In this document: positions 26,471 to 34,922 of the stretch, one piece after another
Numbering within the stretch: position 1 is the first letter of the stretch
Layout of the letters: each line of letters begins with the position of its first letter
DNA from: Gemmatimonadota bacterium
GTDB lineage: Bacteria; Gemmatimonadota; Gemmatimonadetes; Gemmatimonadales; GWC2-71-9
Direction: 5' to 3'
Assembly (NCBI GenBank): GCA_003222195.1
Contig: QHVB01000030.1
Location: 1 to 64,000, forward strand
Length of the DNA: 64,000 bases
The notes under the pieces: generated by a model
Databases searched by the model: none
What the model was told of the DNA's origin: nothing
The model's input: the letters and a program-made list of their open reading frames with translations, nothing else
Program-made: the position numbers and the translations under genes

Positions 26471-27065
26471 CGCGAAGTACGTGTACGTGTTCGCGCACGG
26501 CGCGGGGGCGGGGATGCACCATCCCTTCATGCGGCGCGCGGCGGAGGCGCTCGAGGCCCGCGGCATTAGCGCGCACCGGTTCGATTTTCCCTATATGCAG
26601 GCGAAAAAGAGCCGCCCAGATCCGCCGGCAGTAGCGGAGGACGCGGTCCGCAAGGCGGTGGCCGAGGCCGCGCGCCAGGCGCCCGGGTTGCCGATCTTCG
26701 CCGGCGGGAAGTCATTCGGCGGGCGCATGACGTCGCAGGCGCAGGCGGGGCAGCCTATGCCCGGTGTGCGTGGCCTTGTCTTCTTTGGGTTTCCGCTTCA
26801 CCCGCCCGGCCGGCCCGGCACGAGCCGGGCCGAGCATTTAACGTCTGTTGACGTGCCGATGCTATTTCTACAGGGCACGCGCGATGAATTCGCGCAGCTC
26901 GATTTGCTGCGCGAGGTCGTGCGGAAGCTGGGCGATCGCGCGACGCTGCATCTCATAGAGGAAGGGGACCACTCGTTTAAGGTCCCCAAGCGCACCGGAA
27001 AGACGGAAGCCGACGTCATGAACGAGCTGGCAGACACTTTTCAGCAATGGGCCAACAATGTCTAA
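26457..27065 (+). CDS. KANL3/TEX30-like alpha/beta hydrolase
   Basis: 202 residues from a TTG that overlaps ligD by 14 nt. Has FAHGAGAGMHHPFMRRAAEAL at the N-terminus, the nucleophile elbow GGKSFGGRM (Ser), PMLFLQGTRDEF (acid Asp) and EEGDHSFKVP (His), so a complete triad is visible. The family's substrate is not known. It overlaps the EVE gene by 8 nt, so ligD, this gene and the EVE gene probably share a transcript. Confidence 0.88.
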   Translation: MAKTDAKYVYVFAHGAGAGMHHPFMRRAAEALEARGISAHRFDFPYMQAKKSRPDPPAVAEDAVRKAVAEAARQAPGLPIFAGGKSFGGRMTSQAQAGQPMPGVRGLVFFGFPLHPPGRPGTSRAEHLTSVDVPMLFLQGTRDEFAQLDLLREVVRKLGDRATLHLIEEGDHSFKVPKRTGKTEADVMNELADTFQQWANNV

Positions 27066-27474
27066 CTACTGGTTGGTGAAAACCGAGCCGAGCACCTACA
27101 GCTACGACGATCTCGAGCGCGCGCAGACGGCGGTCTGGGATGGCGTGAAGAACCCCGTGGCGCTCCGGAACCTGAAATCGATGCACCCCGGCGACCAGGT
27201 GCTGGTCTATCACACCGGCGATCAGAAGGCGGTCGTGGGCTGGGCGACCGTGGTCTCGGCACCGTACGCCGATCCCAAGAAGCAGGACCCGAAGCTGATC
27301 GTGATCGATCTCAAGGCGCACCGCCGTCTGCCGCAGCCGGTGACGCTGGCGCAAATCAAGGCGGACAAGACGTTTGTAGACCTGCCGATTGTGCGACAGG
27401 GGCGCCTGTCAGTGAGTCCGGTGACGGCGCCCCAGTGGAAACGGGTTATGCACTTGGCTGGTGCGGAAGACTAA
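27058..27474 (+). CDS. EVE-domain protein
   Basis: 138 residues, almost entirely one EVE domain: YWLVKTEPSTYSYDDL, WDGVKNPVALRNLK, GDQVLVYHTGDQKAVVGWA, and a final PQWKRVM. EVE domains have a PUA-like fold and are thought to bind modified bases in nucleic acid. Placement after ligD fits a nucleic-acid quality role, which is inference. It overlaps the preceding hydrolase gene by 8 nt, and its stop overlaps the convergent small basic gene by 4 nt. Confidence 0.92.
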   Translation: MSNYWLVKTEPSTYSYDDLERAQTAVWDGVKNPVALRNLKSMHPGDQVLVYHTGDQKAVVGWATVVSAPYADPKKQDPKLIVIDLKAHRRLPQPVTLAQIKADKTFVDLPIVRQGRLSVSPVTAPQWKRVMHLAGAED

Positions 27475-27734
27475 CGCTTCGCCTTCTCGGCGCGGGCCGA
27501 GGCAATGCCGGCCGCGATCCCGGCGACGATGGCCGCGCGTCCGGCCGCCTTCAGGACTTTCCCGGTGCGGCGCAACGCCGCCTTGATGCGCATCTGGCGC
27601 TGCTTCGTCTTCGCCCGTTTCTGCGCTTCCGCAAGCAGCTTGTCGGCTTCGCGGGCGGCCGTCGCCGCCCACTTGCGGGCCGTCCTGGCAGCCTTGACCG
27701 CCGCCTTCTTGAAGCGCTCTGCGCTCGCAGCCAT
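27471..27734 (-). CDS. Small basic Ala/Lys-rich protein
   Basis: 87 residues, rich in Ala, Lys and Arg with scarcely any aromatics. Residues 1-60 are a highly charged helix. Residues about 62-80 (GRAAIVAGIAAGIASARAE) are hydrophobic enough to insert or pack. The composition recalls histone H1-like or membrane-associated basic peptides, but no family is recognised. GAGGG precedes the ATG by about 9 nt, supporting translation. Confidence 0.6.
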   Translation of the reverse strand: MAASAERFKKAAVKAARTARKWAATAAREADKLLAEAQKRAKTKQRQMRIKAALRRTGKVLKAAGRAAIVAGIAAGIASARAEKAKR

Positions 27735-27773
27735 GACGTAATCCCTCGGTAAGGGTCGCCTATTGCTACGCCG

Positions 27774-28181
27774 TCAGGCCCCGAGAGTTTCGGCGGCCTT
27801 CCTCACATCTTTCGGCTTGACCCAGAGCAATCCACCGTAGCGACCGCTTCCGGTCCTGACCGCGCTCACCGCCGTCACGTTGATGCCGGCGGCACCGAGC
27901 CGCGACAGCGTGGTGGCGATCGCGCCCACGCGGTCGTCGCCTTCGATCAGGAAAACGGTCTTCGGCTTCGACAGTTTGAGTCCGGCACGCTTCGCGGCCA
28001 TGAGAAATGCCGCCGCATCGACCGGCACGACGTCGATCTGGGATTTGCGCGCGCTTGGGAAGGCGTGGACCGCGAGCAGATTGACGCCCGCATCGCGCAA
28101 CGCGCCGAAGATCCGCGCTCCTTCTCCCGGCTTGTCGGGCGCGGTGACGTAGTAGTAGTCCGCCTTTCGGATGGTGTCCAT
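27774..28181 (-). CDS. ACT-domain protein
   Basis: 135 residues from an ATG with AAGGAGGAAG before it. Contains two ACT-like beta-alpha-beta-beta-alpha-beta halves: YYYVTAPDKPGEGARIFGALRDAGVNLLAV (about 8-37) and FLIEGDDRVGAIATTLSRLGAAGINVTAV (about 74-102). ACT domains usually bind amino acids and control metabolic enzymes, and stand-alone forms act as sensors. The partner is unknown. Confidence 0.85.
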   Translation of the reverse strand: MDTIRKADYYYVTAPDKPGEGARIFGALRDAGVNLLAVHAFPSARKSQIDVVPVDAAAFLMAAKRAGLKLSKPKTVFLIEGDDRVGAIATTLSRLGAAGINVTAVSAVRTGSGRYGGLLWVKPKDVRKAAETLGA

Positions 28182-28264
28182 CGCTTCCTCCTTTTCTCTC
28201 AAGCCTCGCCTGAATACCCGCCTCTGGCAACCAGTGTAATGAAGCCCAGATCGAGAGGCTTCCG

Positions 28265-28270
28265 TACATT
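28265..28270 (+). promoter_or_regulatory. Predicted leaderless -10 element
   Basis: TACATT at exactly -12 to -7 of the ATG at 28277, the same hexamer and distance as before pruA. No Shine-Dalgarno sequence and no clear -35 box. Confidence 0.4.
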
Positions 28271-28276
28271 CCAGTC

Positions 28277-29032
28277 ATGGATACGGTCGCTGTACGACTC
28301 GCGAAGCTCAAACGCGAAGCGCAGAAGGAATGGAAGCGGAAGTGGCGGCAGAAGCTGCGGCAGGCGACACCGGCCAACTCCGCCGAATGGCGCGCGCTCG
28401 GCGCCGACGTGGCGGTCGCGCTGCTCAAGATCGTGATGATCATTGCATTGCCATTTGCGGTCTTGGTGCGCGGCTCTGTGTTCATCTACGAACACGGGAC
28501 GCGATCGGTATGGTTGGCGGTGCTGACCGCCGGGATCCTCACGGGCGGCGTGGTGACGGCTTACGCTGTGTGGATCGCCCGCAGGTTCACCGGGCGCGGC
28601 GGTCGCGGGGGTCGAGGGCTGGTGATGCCGCTCGCGAAATGGGTGGCGCTGCCGCTGGTCGTCTTCTATTGCGGCTATTCCTTGATCTATTTGGCGAGCG
28701 TGAACGCCAAGACCGGGCCCGTGCGGGCCTACTACGGGTCGGTGCATCCGCTGCTGCGCCTGGCACTGTCTACGCTGATTCTCGTGGACCGCGACATGCT
28801 CATCACCGACACGGGCCGGGCACCTGATGACTACGGCCGGATGGGACTGCCGACCAATAGTCGCTCCCGGCACTTCGAGCAGGCCGACGGCTGGATTCAT
28901 GCCGTCGACCTCCGCACGACGGGCCGCGGCTTCATCAAGAACCGCGGCGTGCAGTTCTATTTCTGGTTGATGGGATTCGATACGCGGCGGCACGTCGGCA
29001 CCGCCGATCACCTGCACGTGGAATTGAACTAG
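28277..29032 (+). CDS. Membrane protein with peptidase-like His/Asp motif
   Basis: 251 residues. A basic N-terminal helix (8-30), then membrane segments at about 44-65, 79-100 and 118-140, then an extracytoplasmic domain. That domain carries His199, His208, Asp211 (in IHAVDLRT) and HLHVEL (245-250) at the very end. This pattern recalls the metal ligands of M15-type or related D-Ala-D-Ala peptidases (inference, spacing not identical). It might trim cell-wall peptides or envelope proteins. The last 4 nt overlap the convergent gene. Confidence 0.7.
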   Translation: MDTVAVRLAKLKREAQKEWKRKWRQKLRQATPANSAEWRALGADVAVALLKIVMIIALPFAVLVRGSVFIYEHGTRSVWLAVLTAGILTGGVVTAYAVWIARRFTGRGGRGGRGLVMPLAKWVALPLVVFYCGYSLIYLASVNAKTGPVRAYYGSVHPLLRLALSTLILVDRDMLITDTGRAPDDYGRMGLPTNSRSRHFEQADGWIHAVDLRTTGRGFIKNRGVQFYFWLMGFDTRRHVGTADHLHVELN

Positions 29033-29847
29033 GCGAACAGTTGCTGCAGCTCGGCGAACGGAATCCCGTACGCCTCCAGTGTCCCGTAGGTCCCCTTTTC
29101 TTTCCACTCGCGAGCCATCCGCCGCACCAGGCCGAGCGTGGCGCGCATGGGCGCTGAGCCAAACGTCACGCGCCGCACGCCGAGGGCGGCCAGCTCTTTG
29201 AGCGTGGGGCCGTTGGGCGTGCCAAGGATATTGACCGGCGCGCGAATCTGCTGGACCAGCTGCTCGATCGTGCCGCGATCGCCGACGAACGGGACGAACA
29301 CCGAGTCCGCGCCCGCGTCGCGAAACGCGTTGCCGCGCCGCACCGCCTCGGCGAGTCGCTGGTCGCGCGGCAGCTCCGGCGCTTCGAACGCGTCGGTCCG
29401 AGCGTTGAGAACCAGCCGGACGCCGGTGGCGTCGGCTGCGGCGCGCGCCGCGCCCACCCGCTCGACGGCGAGTTGAAAGTCGATCAGATGCTTCTCCTCC
29501 ATCCGATCCTCGAGATTCATCCCGACGGCACCGGCGTCGATGAGGCGACGAACCGTCTCGCCGACGGCCGTCGGCGTGGTCCCGTAGCCTGCTTCCATAT
29601 CGGCGGTGATGGGAACGGAAATGCGGCGGGTGATGCGAGAAACGGCGGCGAGCATTTCGTCGCGACTGATACGCTCGCCGTCTCGGTAGCCCAGACTGAA
29701 CGCGATCCCCGCGCTCGTCGTCGCGAGGGCGGGGAAGCCCGCTTCCACAAAGATCCGGGCGCTACCGGCGTCCCAGGCGTTCGGCAGGACGAGCATCGGC
29801 CCCTCGACGTGGAGCCGGCGCAGCACTTCGGCTTTGGTCGCGCTCAC
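29029..29847 (-). CDS. Isocitrate lyase/PEP mutase superfamily protein
   Basis: 272 residues from a GTG that overlaps the response-regulator stop (GTGA). Barrel motifs include MLVLPNAWDAGSARIFVEAG, ATTSAGIAFSLGY, ITADMEAGYG, GMNLEDRMEEKHLID and NARTDAFE. The KKCGH-type catalytic loop of true isocitrate lyases is absent. The enzyme probably cleaves or forms a C-C bond next to a carboxylate, as in oxaloacetate decarboxylase or 2,3-dimethylmalate lyase types. Coupling to a two-component system is unusual for such an enzyme. Confidence 0.88.
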   Translation of the reverse strand: MSATKAEVLRRLHVEGPMLVLPNAWDAGSARIFVEAGFPALATTSAGIAFSLGYRDGERISRDEMLAAVSRITRRISVPITADMEAGYGTTPTAVGETVRRLIDAGAVGMNLEDRMEEKHLIDFQLAVERVGAARAAADATGVRLVLNARTDAFEAPELPRDQRLAEAVRRGNAFRDAGADSVFVPFVGDRGTIEQLVQQIRAPVNILGTPNGPTLKELAALGVRRVTFGSAPMRATLGLVRRMAREWKEKGTYGTLEAYGIPFAELQQLFA

Positions 29848-30566
29848 CGCGCCAGACGATAGCCGGTTTTTCGAACGGTGAGAATATGCTTGGGGTTCGC
29901 GGGATCGCGCTCCAGCTTGCGGCGCAGCTCCGCGACGTGCGTGTCCACGGTCCGGCTCATCACTTCGGCGCTGTAGCCCCAGACTTCGACCAGCAGCTCG
30001 GAACGGGTGATGCATGCCCCGTCGCGCCGGATCAAGGCGAGCAACAGGTCGTACTCCTTGGGCGTCAACGCGACGGGCGCGCTGTCCCGCAACACGGTCC
30101 GCGACGGCGTGAGCACCTCGATCTCACCGAACTTGTCGAAGGGCGGGGCCGGGGGCCCGCCATTCTTGCGCGGCTCGACGACGCGGCGCAGCAATGCCTC
30201 GATCCGCGCCAGAAGCTCGAGCACGCCGAACGGCTTCGTGACGTAGTCGTCCGCGCCGAGCCGCAGGCCGCGAACTTTGTCGGCCTCTTCGCCCCGTGCG
30301 GTCAGGATGAGGACCGGCATCCCGTGGCCTTCTTCGCGCAGCGCGCGCAGGACGCGGAAGCCGTCCATCCCGGGCAGCATCAAGTCGAGGACGATCAGAT
30401 CGGGCTTGGACGTCTTGGCGCGCGTCAGGCCGCGGGCACCATCCTTGGCGACTTCGACCTCGTAACCCTCGATCTCGAGGTTGTTGCGCAGCCCGTACGC
30501 GAGGTCGGGGTTGTCCTCGATCACGAGGATCCGTTTTTGATGAGTCATCGGAGGACTCGAGCTCAT
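29844..30566 (-). CDS. OmpR/PhoB-family response regulator
   Basis: 240 residues. Receiver with Asp61 in LIVLDLMLPGMDG and LILTARGEE, Lys in VTKPFG. Winged helix at about 150-238 with LTPKEYDLLLALI, the DNA-contact region SRTVDTHVAELRRKLE, and VRKTGYRL. An ATG six codons later is an alternative start. The ATG overlaps the kinase stop (ATGA), and the stop overlaps the PEP mutase-like GTG. The order is therefore kinase, regulator, enzyme. Confidence 0.95.
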   Translation of the reverse strand: MSSSPPMTHQKRILVIEDNPDLAYGLRNNLEIEGYEVEVAKDGARGLTRAKTSKPDLIVLDLMLPGMDGFRVLRALREEGHGMPVLILTARGEEADKVRGLRLGADDYVTKPFGVLELLARIEALLRRVVEPRKNGGPPAPPFDKFGEIEVLTPSRTVLRDSAPVALTPKEYDLLLALIRRDGACITRSELLVEVWGYSAEVMSRTVDTHVAELRRKLERDPANPKHILTVRKTGYRLAR

Positions 30567-32173
30567 ACGGGCAGCTCGATGACGAAGCGTGTTCCTCCCC
30601 CGACCGCGGGGCCGTTTTCATCGATCCACGCGCGCCCGTGATGCAGGGTCGCCAGCTCCCGCACGACCGCGAGGCCGATGCCGCTGCCCGCGACCGCCGA
30701 CTCACGGTCGCGTTCCAGCCGCCAGAACCGCTCCCACACGCGCTCGCGGTCGGCCCGGGGAATGCCCGGTCCGCCGTCGTCCACCCACAACTTGGCGACG
30801 CCGGTTTCACGGGTCGCGCCGATGCGCACGTCTTGACCCGTGGGTCCGTACTTCACCGCGTTGTCGAGCAGATTCAACAGCATCTGGCGCACCGCGCCCG
30901 GATCGGCGGTGACGACGAGATCTTCCGGGATCGCCGCGGAGAGCGTCGCCCCGCGGGCGGCGGCGAGCGGGGCAAAGCCGTCGATCACCTCCTGGACCAG
31001 CGGACCCAGCGCGGTCGGTTCCGGTGTGATGTGCGAGGTCTGCCGCTCCGAGCGCGAGAAGTGCAACAGGTTCTCGACGAGGTGCGTCAGCCGCCTGGCC
31101 TCCTGATCGATGATCGCCAGCGAGCGGCGCCGCTCTTCGTCGGAGCGCACGCGACCCAACGTCAGCGTCTCGGAAAACATCCGGATCTGTGCCAACGGCG
31201 TGCGCAGCTCGTGCGAGACGCCGGAGATGAAATCGGTGCGGAGCCGGGTGAGCTGAGATTCGCGCCGTAACTGGAAGAGCGCCGTGCCGATCAACACGGC
31301 CGTCAGTCCCAGCAGGCTGAGGATCAGCGAGAGGCGGGACTTCGGCAAGCCACCGATGATCAGCTTATCGGCGACCGCTCCACGCAGCGTCGCCTGGGCG
31401 TAGAGGTCCCCCATGTCGGTGCCGATCGTGTCGCGCGCGGTGAACGGTGACGTGTACTGCGCGGCGGAGCGATAGATCTCGGTTCCAAACCGGTCGGTGA
31501 TGATGATGGAGCCCATCGAATCGTACTCGACCCCACCCGTCAGGGGTCGTGGCAGCAGCGGAAATTTCTCCGTTGCGTGGACGACGAGCGGCCGCAGCGC
31601 GGCCGGCTTGGTTTCGAACCCCAGTGCGGTCCGCAGCGATCCCTGAGAATCGCGCAGCACGGTGTACACGACGTAGCGACGGTCCCAGCCCGGCTGTCCC
31701 AGAATGCTTCCCATGTGCCACGAGGAGTCATAGACCGTGCGCGTGTGCACGGGGAGCGTATCGATCAACCACTTTCGGACTCCGGGCGGGACGGTGTGCC
31801 CGGATGTCTGGAGCTGCCCCGTTGCCAGGTCCATTCGGAACGTGAAGCGGATGTATGGAGCGATTGAGAACTCGTGCTCCATGACGTCAAAATGCAGGTC
31901 CGCCGGGCGGGGAAGCGGTTTGTGCGGCGCCATCTCATGGGCGTGCTGAATCGCTTGCAGCGGCGGTTTGACGGCGTAGAAAATCTCGATGGCGCTGCGC
32001 TGCGCGACGCGTGCGGCCGCGAGTGACGCGTAATCGCGCAACACGCGATCCGCTTGAGCGCGGTGGTAGCGCGCCGTCTCGTACGCCTGGACCGCGAGCG
32101 CGGCTGCCACCGCGAACGCGAGTACCAGCAGCACGCCGACGACGGCGCCGCGTCTCACCCGGAAACGAGTCAT
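30563..32173 (-). CDS. Sensor histidine kinase
   Basis: 536 residues from an ATG at 32173. Membrane helix about 8-30, periplasmic domain about 35-270 with no family I recognise, second membrane helix (SLILSLLGLTAVLIGTALF). H box ISGVSHELRTPLAQIRMF, N box LLNLLDNAVKYG, G1 WVDDGGPGI, lid GSGIGLAVVREL. No HAMP domain is obvious. It partners the overlapping response regulator. No clear Shine-Dalgarno sequence is seen before the ATG. Confidence 0.93.
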   Translation of the reverse strand: MTRFRVRRGAVVGVLLVLAFAVAAALAVQAYETARYHRAQADRVLRDYASLAAARVAQRSAIEIFYAVKPPLQAIQHAHEMAPHKPLPRPADLHFDVMEHEFSIAPYIRFTFRMDLATGQLQTSGHTVPPGVRKWLIDTLPVHTRTVYDSSWHMGSILGQPGWDRRYVVYTVLRDSQGSLRTALGFETKPAALRPLVVHATEKFPLLPRPLTGGVEYDSMGSIIITDRFGTEIYRSAAQYTSPFTARDTIGTDMGDLYAQATLRGAVADKLIIGGLPKSRLSLILSLLGLTAVLIGTALFQLRRESQLTRLRTDFISGVSHELRTPLAQIRMFSETLTLGRVRSDEERRRSLAIIDQEARRLTHLVENLLHFSRSERQTSHITPEPTALGPLVQEVIDGFAPLAAARGATLSAAIPEDLVVTADPGAVRQMLLNLLDNAVKYGPTGQDVRIGATRETGVAKLWVDDGGPGIPRADRERVWERFWRLERDRESAVAGSGIGLAVVRELATLHHGRAWIDENGPAVGGGTRFVIELPV

Positions 32174-32264
32174 CGTTTGAACAATCCCACTTCGACGCGG
32201 AACCGGCAACAGTTTCCCAACTCGACTGGACGGTTCTCTGACACAGTCCCAGCACAGACTCGCT

Positions 32265-32370
32265 TACATTTCCGGACGGAAAAGAGAAGGTCGCGGTGTG
32301 AGTGTCGACGGCCACTCTGCCCGACCTCGCCAACCCGGAGCGCATGAATGGCTCCGGGTTTGGTTTTTTG
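32265..32370 (+). ncRNA. Candidate small RNA
   Basis: This 289-bp gap holds a strong plus-strand terminator with no plus-strand gene before it. A TACATT hexamer (32265-32270), in the same context as the pruA promoter (TTACATTTCCGG), would start a transcript near 32277 and give an RNA of about 90 nt ending in the hairpin. It has no convincing open frame. It matches no RNA family I know. No good -35 box is present. Confidence 0.35.
32332..32370 (+). terminator. Strong plus-strand intrinsic terminator
   Basis: A 10-bp perfect stem (AACCCGGAGC at 32332-32341 and its complement at 32351-32360) with a 9-nt loop, followed by TGGTTTTTTG. The T-tract lies on the plus-strand side only. Confidence 0.75.
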
Positions 32371-32404
32371 AGGCAGTTGGGGCAAGTGAACTGCCGGAAG
32401 AAAA

Positions 32405-32436
32405 ATGGAGGGGCGCAGCATGCTGCGCCCCTCCAT
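32405..32436. repeat. REP-like palindrome, copy 4 (longest)
   Basis: A perfect 32-bp palindrome. Each arm is ATGGAGGGGCGCAGCA or its complement, and the centre is the shared core. It is the only copy not between two convergent protein genes, but it would lie at a convergent junction if the upstream small-RNA candidate is real. Confidence 0.92.
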
Positions 32437-32462
32437 CTCACCGCCTCGCCAAGGTGACCCGG

Positions 32463-32951
32463 CTACCGGTTCGACATTGCCGGCACGACACGCATCCGGC
32501 CCAACATCTCCGCAACCCGTTCCGCCGCGATCCCCAGGACACAACCGATCGCCAGGGCGATCACGATTCGGACACCGCCGTTGATGGCGACTGCGCGCGC
32601 ACCCATGGCGGTGGCGGCGCCGGCAAGCGCGCCCGTGGTATACGACAGCAGCGGGATGCGCGCTTGGAACACCATGCCGAAGACGGCAGCACCGAGGAGT
32701 AGGGCGTCCAGAAGGTCGTTCCGGCCGAGCGCGGTCGACACGGCTGCATACAGCAGGGCCCACACGACTCCGGATGCCGAACCGAGTACGGACTTTTGCA
32801 GTCCCATCACGCCGCCGCCCGCGCCCACGTAGCACGCGAGACCGACGATGACGGGCCAGAGCTGCAACGGCAGCTTGCCGAAATGCGAGATGACGGCCCA
32901 CAGGGCCGCGACGATCGCCAGGCTCAATGCTTTGGTGGTTGAAGCGCTCAT
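32463..32951 (-). CDS. DUF1097 membrane protein
   Basis: 162 residues from an ATG with GGAGGAGG before it. Four to five membrane helices cover most of the chain (ALSLAIVAALWAVISHF, WPVIVGLACYVGAGGGV, DLLDALLLGAAVFGMVF, IVIALAIGCVLGIAAE), a YcdZ-like DUF1097 pattern. Function is not established and possibly transport. It is 78 bp downstream of the nagB fusion on the opposite side of a gap. Confidence 0.82.
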   Translation of the reverse strand: MSASTTKALSLAIVAALWAVISHFGKLPLQLWPVIVGLACYVGAGGGVMGLQKSVLGSASGVVWALLYAAVSTALGRNDLLDALLLGAAVFGMVFQARIPLLSYTTGALAGAATAMGARAVAINGGVRIVIALAIGCVLGIAAERVAEMLGRMRVVPAMSNR

Positions 32952-33029
32952 CGGTTGGGCCTCCTCCAAGAAGGAAGAATGCGGCGCCAACATAATGAAC
33001 GGGCCCTGCTGCGTGCAACGGCTGCGCGG

Positions 33030-34922
33030 CTAAGCCCGTTGAATTACATAGGCTTCCATGGCGTAGTACTCGGGCAGGCCAAGCCGGTCAGCGCGCGCCG
33101 CGGTCTCCAGATTCCGCGCCTCCACCCGTTGCCAGAACTCCCGCTCGTCATAGCCGGGGAACGGGGCGGTGTCCTTCTGCGACTGGTGACGGAAGATGGC
33201 GAGGATCTTCGCGTGCAGCTCGTCCTGCGACAGGGGAACGAGGACGTCGGCCTCGGTCAGCGACCACTCCTGCCACGCGCCACGATACAGCCACACCTCG
33301 GGCTGCTGTCCTTTGTAGCGCTCCAGGGCGCGCTCCACGGCTGCCTTGCACGTGCGATGGGTGCCGTGCGGATCCGAGAGGTCGCCGGCGACGAACACGA
33401 GATCGGGCCGCACCTCGTCGAACAGCCGCAGCACGATGGCGATGTCGTCTTCGGAGAGCGGCCGCTTGCGCACTTCGCCCGTTTGATAGAACGGCAGATC
33501 GAGAAACCGCGCGGCGCTCGGTGGAATGCCGACCGCTGCCAGCGCGGCAATCGCTTCTGATTCGCGAATGAATTTCTTGAGGTTCTGCACGACCGGGATG
33601 TCGACGTCCCCGGGCGCCTTCTGCTCGATCCCGGCACTGATGGTGGCGCGCGCGCGCGTTACGGCCGCCGCATCCAGCCCGAGCGACTTGGCGGCGCGCT
33701 CGACAAAATCGAGATGCCGGGCCACGTCGTGATCGAATACCGCGATGTTGCCGCTCGTCATGTAGGCGACGACGATCTGGTTTTCGTTCTCCCATAGCTT
33801 GCGGAGAATGCCGCCCATCGAGATGACGTCGTCGTCGGGATGGGGCGAGAACACGAGCACGCGCTCGTGCGCCGGCAGCTTGGCGCGGCCGCGAATCTTG
33901 TCGCGGAGCCGGTTGAACACCTGACCGTTGATCGGACCCGCCGCTCCCGCGCGTGCGAGCAGCGGGCTGAGGTGGTTCTCGGCGTAATCACGCGCCGCCA
34001 GTTTGAGCACCGCCTTGCCGGAGCGTTCCGCGAGCCACACGACCGACCGCTCGACCATCGCGGGCGTCCAGTCGACGCCCCCGCTTTCCAGCACCCACGG
34101 TGTCTTGATCCGGGTCAGCTCGGCGGCGGCGGGCAAATCGAGGTAGACGGAGGCGCTGGGGTGCCGCTGCAGGAACGTCGCGGCAACGTCGGGGGAAATC
34201 TCGCCTTCGACGGCGCGCGCCACGATCCCCGCCTTGTGCTCGCCGGTCGCCATCAGCGCGATCTCCCTGGCATCGAGGATCGTGGCGACACCCATGGTGA
34301 TCGCTTCGCGCGGCACATTCTCTACGCCGAAGAAATCGGCCGCGGCGTCTCTGCGAGTCAGCGTATCGAGGGTGACGATGCGGGTCCGCGACGACGCATC
34401 GGATCCCGGCTCGTTGAAGCCGATGTGTCCCGTCTTGCCGATGCCGAGCAGTTGGAAGTCGATGCCGCCGGCCGCCCGAATCGCCTCTTCATACGCGGCG
34501 CAGGCCTCCACCACCCGCTCGCGCGGGATCGTGCCGTCGGGGATATGGACGTTCTCCTTCGCGATGTTCACCAGGGCGAAGAAGTTCTCCCACATGTAGC
34601 GGTGATAGCTGTGGGTACTGTCGGGCGCCATCGGATAGTACTCGTCCAGATTGAACGTGACGACGCGCGAGAAATCGACGTCGCCCGCCTGATGGCGGCG
34701 GATTAGCTCTTCATAGACCCCGAGGGGAGTGCTGCCGGTGGCGAGCCCGAGCACCGCGCGGCCCTTGGCGCGGGTCTCGCGCTGAATGATCTCGACGATG
34801 CGGTCGGCGACCGCGATCGCGAGATCCTCATGCTCGGGAAAGACGACGGTCCGGAGCCGCTCGCGGTCGCGCGAGCTCTCGATCGTGGGAGGTAAGGCGC
34901 GGCGTGCGGCGGCCTTCGCCAT
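33030..34922 (-). CDS. nagB: Glucosamine-6-phosphate deaminase fused to PIG-L deacetylase
   Basis: 630 residues. Residues about 25-270 are a NagB domain (GLATGSTPLGVYEEL, FNLDEYYPM, GIGKTGHIGFNEPGS), which converts glucosamine-6-phosphate to fructose-6-phosphate and ammonia. Residues about 370-600 are a PIG-L/LmbE domain with VFSPHPDDDVISMGG and DPHGTHR, a zinc de-N-acetylase fold. The usual HPDDE has become HPDDD. Such long NagB proteins are known in Bacteroidetes. The fusion could deacetylate and then deaminate amino sugars (inference). The ATG directly follows the TAG of the preceding gene, so the two are co-transcribed. Confidence 0.95.
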   Translation of the reverse strand: MAKAAARRALPPTIESSRDRERLRTVVFPEHEDLAIAVADRIVEIIQRETRAKGRAVLGLATGSTPLGVYEELIRRHQAGDVDFSRVVTFNLDEYYPMAPDSTHSYHRYMWENFFALVNIAKENVHIPDGTIPRERVVEACAAYEEAIRAAGGIDFQLLGIGKTGHIGFNEPGSDASSRTRIVTLDTLTRRDAAADFFGVENVPREAITMGVATILDAREIALMATGEHKAGIVARAVEGEISPDVAATFLQRHPSASVYLDLPAAAELTRIKTPWVLESGGVDWTPAMVERSVVWLAERSGKAVLKLAARDYAENHLSPLLARAGAAGPINGQVFNRLRDKIRGRAKLPAHERVLVFSPHPDDDVISMGGILRKLWENENQIVVAYMTSGNIAVFDHDVARHLDFVERAAKSLGLDAAAVTRARATISAGIEQKAPGDVDIPVVQNLKKFIRESEAIAALAAVGIPPSAARFLDLPFYQTGEVRKRPLSEDDIAIVLRLFDEVRPDLVFVAGDLSDPHGTHRTCKAAVERALERYKGQQPEVWLYRGAWQEWSLTEADVLVPLSQDELHAKILAIFRHQSQKDTAPFPGYDEREFWQRVEARNLETAARADRLGLPEYYAMEAYVIQRA

